Of a stretch of 64,000 nt of DNA, positions 60,879 to 64,000 are shown piece after piece. The notes beneath the pieces are model-generated. The model had not been told where the DNA came from. It worked only from the letters and a program-made list of their open reading frames with translations, and did not search any database. Position 1 is the first letter of the stretch, and each line of letters starts with the position of its first letter. A program made the translations under genes and the position numbers. The stretch is from Curtobacterium sp. MCJR17_020 (lineage in GTDB: Bacteria; Actinomycetota; Actinomycetes; Actinomycetales; Microbacteriaceae). Location: NCBI RefSeq assembly GCF_003234365.2, contig NZ_CP126260.1, positions 3,782,001 through 3,846,000 on the forward strand. The letters run 5' to 3'.

Positions 60879-61790
60879 GTGCAACTGGACCTGAACCTGC
60901 TCACCGCGCTCGACGCCCTGCTCGAAGAGGAGAGCGTGACCGGAGCCGCCGATCGGCTGCACCTGTCCGCACCCGCCATGAGCCGCGCGCTCGGACGCAT
61001 CCGGATCGCCGTCGGAGACGAGGTCCTGGTGCGCAGCGGCCGAGTGATGCGTCCGACGCCACGCGCCCTCGCGATCCGCGAGGAGGTCCGGTCGCTCGTG
61101 CTGCGGAGCCGTCAGGTCCTGACACCCGAGACGACCTTCGATGCCGGCGCCCTGCACCGGACCTTCACGATCCGCGCGCACGACGCCCTGGTCTCCGTGC
61201 TCGCGCCGTGGCTCGTCGAGCACACGCACCGGGCCGCACCGGGCGTCGGCCTGCGGTTCCTCGGCGAACCGGACGACGACACCACGGACCTGCGGCGGGG
61301 CGTCGTGGACCTGGAGATCGGTTCCGCCGAGCCCGCGACCGCCGAGATCGACCACCGCCACGTCGCGACGGACCCCCTGGTCGGGCTGGCACGCCGCGGG
61401 CACCCGCTCCTGGCCTCGGGCACCGACGACGTCGACCTGGCCGCGTGGGCAGCGGTGCCGCACGTCGTCGTCTCCCGCCGTGGCCGGTTCGGCGACCGGA
61501 TCGACGAGCTGCTCGCTGCGACCGGACGGTCGCGATCGGTGGTCGCGTCGGTCGCGTCCACGAGCGCTGCCGTGGAGATCGTGCGCGCGACGGACGCGGT
61601 CGTCGACATCCCGGCGTCGGTGGCGTCACGTGCCGTCCGAGCGGACGACACCGTGGTGTTCACGCCGCCCGTCGACCTGCCGGCGGTGTCGGTCGTCCTG
61701 ACCTGGCACCAGCGCTCCACGTCGGACCAGGGACACCGGTGGCTGCGCGGCCTCGTCGAGCAGGCGCTCGTCGGCACGCTGGAACCCTGA
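60879..61790 (+). CDS. LysR-family transcriptional regulator
   Basis: 303 residues. N-terminal HTH LLTALDALLEEESVTGAADR then LHLSAPAMSRALGRIRIAVG (about 5-45); ligand domain (about 90-295) with LDLAAWAAVPHVVVSRRGRF in the effector region. TAGATT lies 7 nt before the GTG start. Divergent from the IMPase-like/F420 operon, which it probably controls. Followed by a family palindrome. Confidence 0.93.
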   Translation: MQLDLNLLTALDALLEEESVTGAADRLHLSAPAMSRALGRIRIAVGDEVLVRSGRVMRPTPRALAIREEVRSLVLRSRQVLTPETTFDAGALHRTFTIRAHDALVSVLAPWLVEHTHRAAPGVGLRFLGEPDDDTTDLRRGVVDLEIGSAEPATAEIDHRHVATDPLVGLARRGHPLLASGTDDVDLAAWAAVPHVVVSRRGRFGDRIDELLAATGRSRSVVASVASTSAAVEIVRATDAVVDIPASVASRAVRADDTVVFTPPVDLPAVSVVLTWHQRSTSDQGHRWLRGLVEQALVGTLEP

Positions 61791-61834
61791 CCGGCTCCCG
61801 TGACCCGGCTCACGTCGTGGACGTCAGCAGCAGA

Positions 61835-61878
61835 CGGACGGGAGGCCCGTGGCGGGCCCGCCACGGGCCTCCCGTCCG
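61835..61878. terminator. Family palindrome, copy 11
   Basis: The cleanest copy: a 44-bp perfect palindrome in which CGGACGGGAGGCCCGTGGCG (61835 onward) begins the left arm and the right arm is its exact complement, no loop. It lies between the convergent LysR and LamG genes. Confidence 0.8.
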
Positions 61879-61890
61879 CTCCGCGGCGCG

Positions 61891-62745
61891 TCAGCGACCG
61901 GCTGCTGCGTGCGCGGCGACCTGGGTGGCGGACAGTTCCGTCCCGTAGACGGCCGCGTACCGCATGGACCCGGTGAAGTAGGCGTTGGCGGGTGAACCCG
62001 GCCAACCGCCGATCGTGTCGTACCCGATCCGGAACCAGCCGGTGTAGCTCTCCGGCGTCTTGTACGTCGCGTTCGACGCGACCAGCGTGCCGTCGACGTA
62101 CAGGCGCATGCCGTTCGTCGGCGACATCGTGGTCACGACGTGGTGCCACGTGCCGTCGGTGTACACCTTGGGCGACGTGACGACCTGGGTCGTGCCGTTG
62201 TAGGTACCGAACACGAGCTGTCCGCTCGTGTTGAGGTAGAGCTTGCGGTCGTGCTGCCCGGAGCCACCGGTCTGGCTGCTGCCGAAGCCGATGAGCTGTC
62301 CGCCGGCGACCGTCGTCTTGAACCAGACCTCCTCGCTGAAGGTGGTCGGGTTGGCGTACGAGCGCGAGGTGGAGACGTAGCTCGTGGAGCCGTTCAGCAC
62401 GTAGGCGCTGCCGGTGTCGCGCGGGCAGGCGTTCGGGTCCGGCATGACCGCCGTCATCGCGCCCTGGTAGGTGCCGTTCACTCCGCGGCCCGACCAGTCA
62501 GTCGCGGTCTTCGCGTTCGTCGACTCGGTGAGCCGGTACGCGAACAGGGCGTTCGCGGTGTCCGCTCCGACGGCTCCCGTGCAGGTGAAGTACGGCGCGG
62601 TCGCAGCGGTGTTCGTGTCGTTCCGGACGGTGGCGCTGTACGCCGAGCGCGTCGGGGCGAACTGGTTCAGCAGGACGACGACGGCCAGGGCGACCACGAG
62701 CAGGAGGGCGACGACACGGCCGTCACGCAGGTGACGGAGGATCAC
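61891..62745 (-). CDS. Secreted LamG/concanavalin-fold surface protein
   Basis: 284 residues. A signal or anchor helix (about 8-30, VVALLLVVALAVVVLLNQFA) is followed by a LamG/LCl-type jelly roll (about 95-275): SYANPTTFSEEVWFKTTVAG, GGSGQHDRKLYLNTSGQLVF, DGTWHHVVTTMSPTNGMRLY and VDGTLVASN. It should bind glycan or protein at the cell surface. GTG overlaps the stop of the signal peptidase gene (GTGA), so it is in that operon. Confidence 0.9.
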   Translation of the reverse strand: MILRHLRDGRVVALLLVVALAVVVLLNQFAPTRSAYSATVRNDTNTAATAPYFTCTGAVGADTANALFAYRLTESTNAKTATDWSGRGVNGTYQGAMTAVMPDPNACPRDTGSAYVLNGSTSYVSTSRSYANPTTFSEEVWFKTTVAGGQLIGFGSSQTGGSGQHDRKLYLNTSGQLVFGTYNGTTQVVTSPKVYTDGTWHHVVTTMSPTNGMRLYVDGTLVASNATYKTPESYTGWFRIGYDTIGGWPGSPANAYFTGSMRYAAVYGTELSATQVAAHAAAGR

Positions 62746-63626
62746 GAGGGACGCACCGCCTCGACGCGACCGACGGCCAGGCAGGCCACGAGCGGCACCA
62801 GGCACACGGCGATCAGCGCCACCCACCCGAGCGGGTCGAGGTCGATGTTCGAGGTCAGCTGGTAGTGCCCGTTCTTCGTGAGCTCGTGGATGACGACCCG
62901 ACCGACCTCGCCATCGACCAGGTGCACGGTGTTGCCGCCGTGGGCGTCGATGCGCACCGGGAAGATGCCGGACGAGATGACGGTGGCCTCGACGCCCGTC
63001 GGGCTCGAGGTGTTCGTGATGGTCGTCACGTTGACGAACGGCTTGAGCACGAACGCGGCGTACGAGACCGTCAGGGCGGAGCCGGCGATCCGGAGGCAGG
63101 TGCGTGTCACCCGGTCCGTGAAGGCACTGGTCAGGGTCAGGATCAGGAGCGTGCCGATGAGCAGGATCGGGGCGGCGCGGAACAACCAGCCGAGGTGCGG
63201 GACCAGGAGCGCCGGGGTACCGATCACGTCGGCCTGCGACAGCGTCCACGGGTCGACCGCGCCGTTCACGTCGCCGCGGGTGTGCAGGCCGCCGTCGGCG
63301 TCGATCGCGACGATGCGGTGCGTGTAGACGACGTCCGGGTTGGCGGACGTCTCGAACGAGACGACGTCGCCGACGGCCAAGGTGGTGACGTCGACCGGCA
63401 GGTCGAGCACGAGGGTGCCGACCGGGGCTGCTTCACCCATCGAGGGCGTCTCGACGACGAACCAGCGGCCGCCGGCGGACAGGAACAGGACGGCGGCGGT
63501 GAGCAGCAGCGCGGCGACCAGGGCGAGCAACCAGGCGAGGACGGTCTCGGAGCGGGTGACCGCACGACCGCGGAGGACCGGACGGTCGAGCGTGCCGCTG
63601 AGCGGGATCGCTGCGGTCTGGCTCAT
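62742..63626 (-). CDS. SipW-type signal peptidase I
   Basis: 294 residues. Helix at about 29-52, then catalytic Ser62 in VETPSMGEAAPVG and His103 in VVYTHRIVAID (SipW/ER-type Ser-His, not the Ser-Lys of bacterial LepB). Further helices at about 148-170, 183-200 and 268-288. SipW processes TasA-like fibre proteins. It lies between the TasA-like gene and the LamG gene on one transcript. Confidence 0.93.
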   Translation of the reverse strand: MSQTAAIPLSGTLDRPVLRGRAVTRSETVLAWLLALVAALLLTAAVLFLSAGGRWFVVETPSMGEAAPVGTLVLDLPVDVTTLAVGDVVSFETSANPDVVYTHRIVAIDADGGLHTRGDVNGAVDPWTLSQADVIGTPALLVPHLGWLFRAAPILLIGTLLILTLTSAFTDRVTRTCLRIAGSALTVSYAAFVLKPFVNVTTITNTSSPTGVEATVISSGIFPVRIDAHGGNTVHLVDGEVGRVVIHELTKNGHYQLTSNIDLDPLGWVALIAVCLVPLVACLAVGRVEAVRPS

Positions 63627-63681
63627 GTCGTGCTCCTCCGGCTCGGTGGTGTGCGGCTACTGCGCTTGGTGGAACGGGGGT

Positions 63682-63720
63682 GGCGACGCTCGGCCGGAGG
63701 GGGGTCGGTCGAGCGTCGCC
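63682..63720. terminator. Hairpin after TasA-like gene
   Basis: GGCGACGCTCG (63682-63692) and its complement (63710-63720) with a 17-nt loop, between the TasA-like stop and the sipW start. It could reduce expression of downstream genes relative to the fibre protein. Confidence 0.6.
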
Positions 63721-63778
63721 GGTCTGGGGTCACGGGACGTCCCGGGACGGCTGGGGGGGGAGCCGGCCCGGAGCGGGA

Positions 63779-64000
63779 TCAGGCCGTGAACGTCCAGGTC
63801 ATGGGGACCGAGGCCGCGAGGCCCTGGTAGGTGTTGCCCGCCGAGGAGTCGAGGGTCACCGCGAAGTTGAACGGCGTCGAGGCGCCGGCGGCCGGAGCTG
63901 CGGGCATCGTGAAGGCCGACGCTGCTGCGCCCTTGAAGCTGGCGAGCGTGCCGCTGAAGACCGTGGTCGACCCCGAGGTGATGACGAGGTTCATCTTGGC
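63779..64000 (-). CDS. TasA/camelysin-like fibre protein, N-terminus beyond window
   Basis: The last 74 codons of a protein continuing past the window edge: MNLVITSGSTTVFSGTLASF, then AFTMPAAPAAGASTPFNFAV and end SVPMTWTFTA. The alternating small-residue beta pattern and the final M-T-W-T-F-T-A strand are typical of TasA/CalY (camelysin) beta-sandwiches. Upstream of and co-oriented with sipW, the classic pairing. Confidence 0.75.
   Translation of the reverse strand, partial: AKMNLVITSGSTTVFSGTLASFKGAAASAFTMPAAPAAGASTPFNFAVTLDSSAGNTYQGLAASVPMTWTFTA

Overview
The window is about 70% G+C. Codon third positions are almost all G or C, and many transcripts look leaderless. Together with the gene content (monomeric isocitrate dehydrogenase, MmyB-type regulators, many small oxidoreductase cassettes, two GAF-ANTAR proteins, an MsiK-dependent type sugar importer without its own ATPase), this points to a high-GC actinobacterium of the Microbacteriaceae, most likely Curtobacterium or a close relative. 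The genus is inference. I see chromosomal metabolic and regulatory genes and no rRNA, tRNA, CRISPR array, prophage or transposase.

Layout. 1-9.7 kb: an aminoglycoside phosphotransferase-like kinase, a ScbR-like TetR regulator, a GAF/SpoIIE phosphatase, a ThuA protein, a DUF3817 membrane protein, monomeric isocitrate dehydrogenase and a CPA1 Na+/H+ antiporter. 9.7-19.5 kb: an M23 peptidase, a CNNM/CorC protein, the first MmyB-like regulator, a methyltransferase, a FusB-like EF-G-binding protein behind a candidate attenuator, a fused UraD-UraH ureide enzyme with an NCS2 purine permease, an aldo/keto reductase and a thioesterase. 19.5-28 kb: a Tat/lipoprotein FAD oxidase, a YdeI protein, a second aldo/keto reductase, and a PadR-ABC-FtsX export or stress module with a double palindromic operator. 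28-39 kb: divergent TetR/DUF952, a cupin-SDR operon, a PQQ-type sugar dehydrogenase, two more MmyB-like regulators, an aldo/keto reductase facing a carboxymuconolactone decarboxylase-like gene, a HigBA-like toxin-antitoxin pair, an epimerase, and an SDR facing a TetR gene. 39-45.5 kb: a secreted matrixin, a fatty acid desaturase, tandem GAF-ANTAR genes, a gene broken by an in-frame TAG, and an SDR facing a MerR gene. 45.5-53 kb: a LacI-controlled glycan operon (binding protein, two permeases, GH1 glycosidase, secreted BNR propeller enzyme). 53-62 kb: two MarR-controlled divergent pairs, RibD-C, SDR, MntP, F420/NADP oxidoreductase, IMPase-like and LysR genes. 62-64 kb: a LamG surface protein, a SipW-type signal peptidase and the end of a TasA-like fibre protein.

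Three window-wide patterns go beyond the gene list. (1) A 17-bp element, consensus GGGTACCnnCAGnnCCT, lies exactly 22-23 bp upstream of the -10 hexamer of all three MmyB-like genes and of four redox promoters (AKR at 18862, cupin-SDR, and both arms of the AKR/CMD pair). It looks like one activator regulon. (2) Eleven near-identical palindromes built on GGACGGGAGGCCCGTGGCGG sit almost always just after gene 3' ends and probably serve as terminators. (3) About 20 genes have TAnnnT 6-7 nt before the start codon and no ribosome binding site, so they are probably leaderless. The most striking single locus is the leaderless 16-codon leader peptide plus hairpins and anti-Shine-Dalgarno pairing upstream of the FusB-like gene (14.6-14.8 kb), which looks like ribosome-mediated attenuation of a translation-factor rescue gene.
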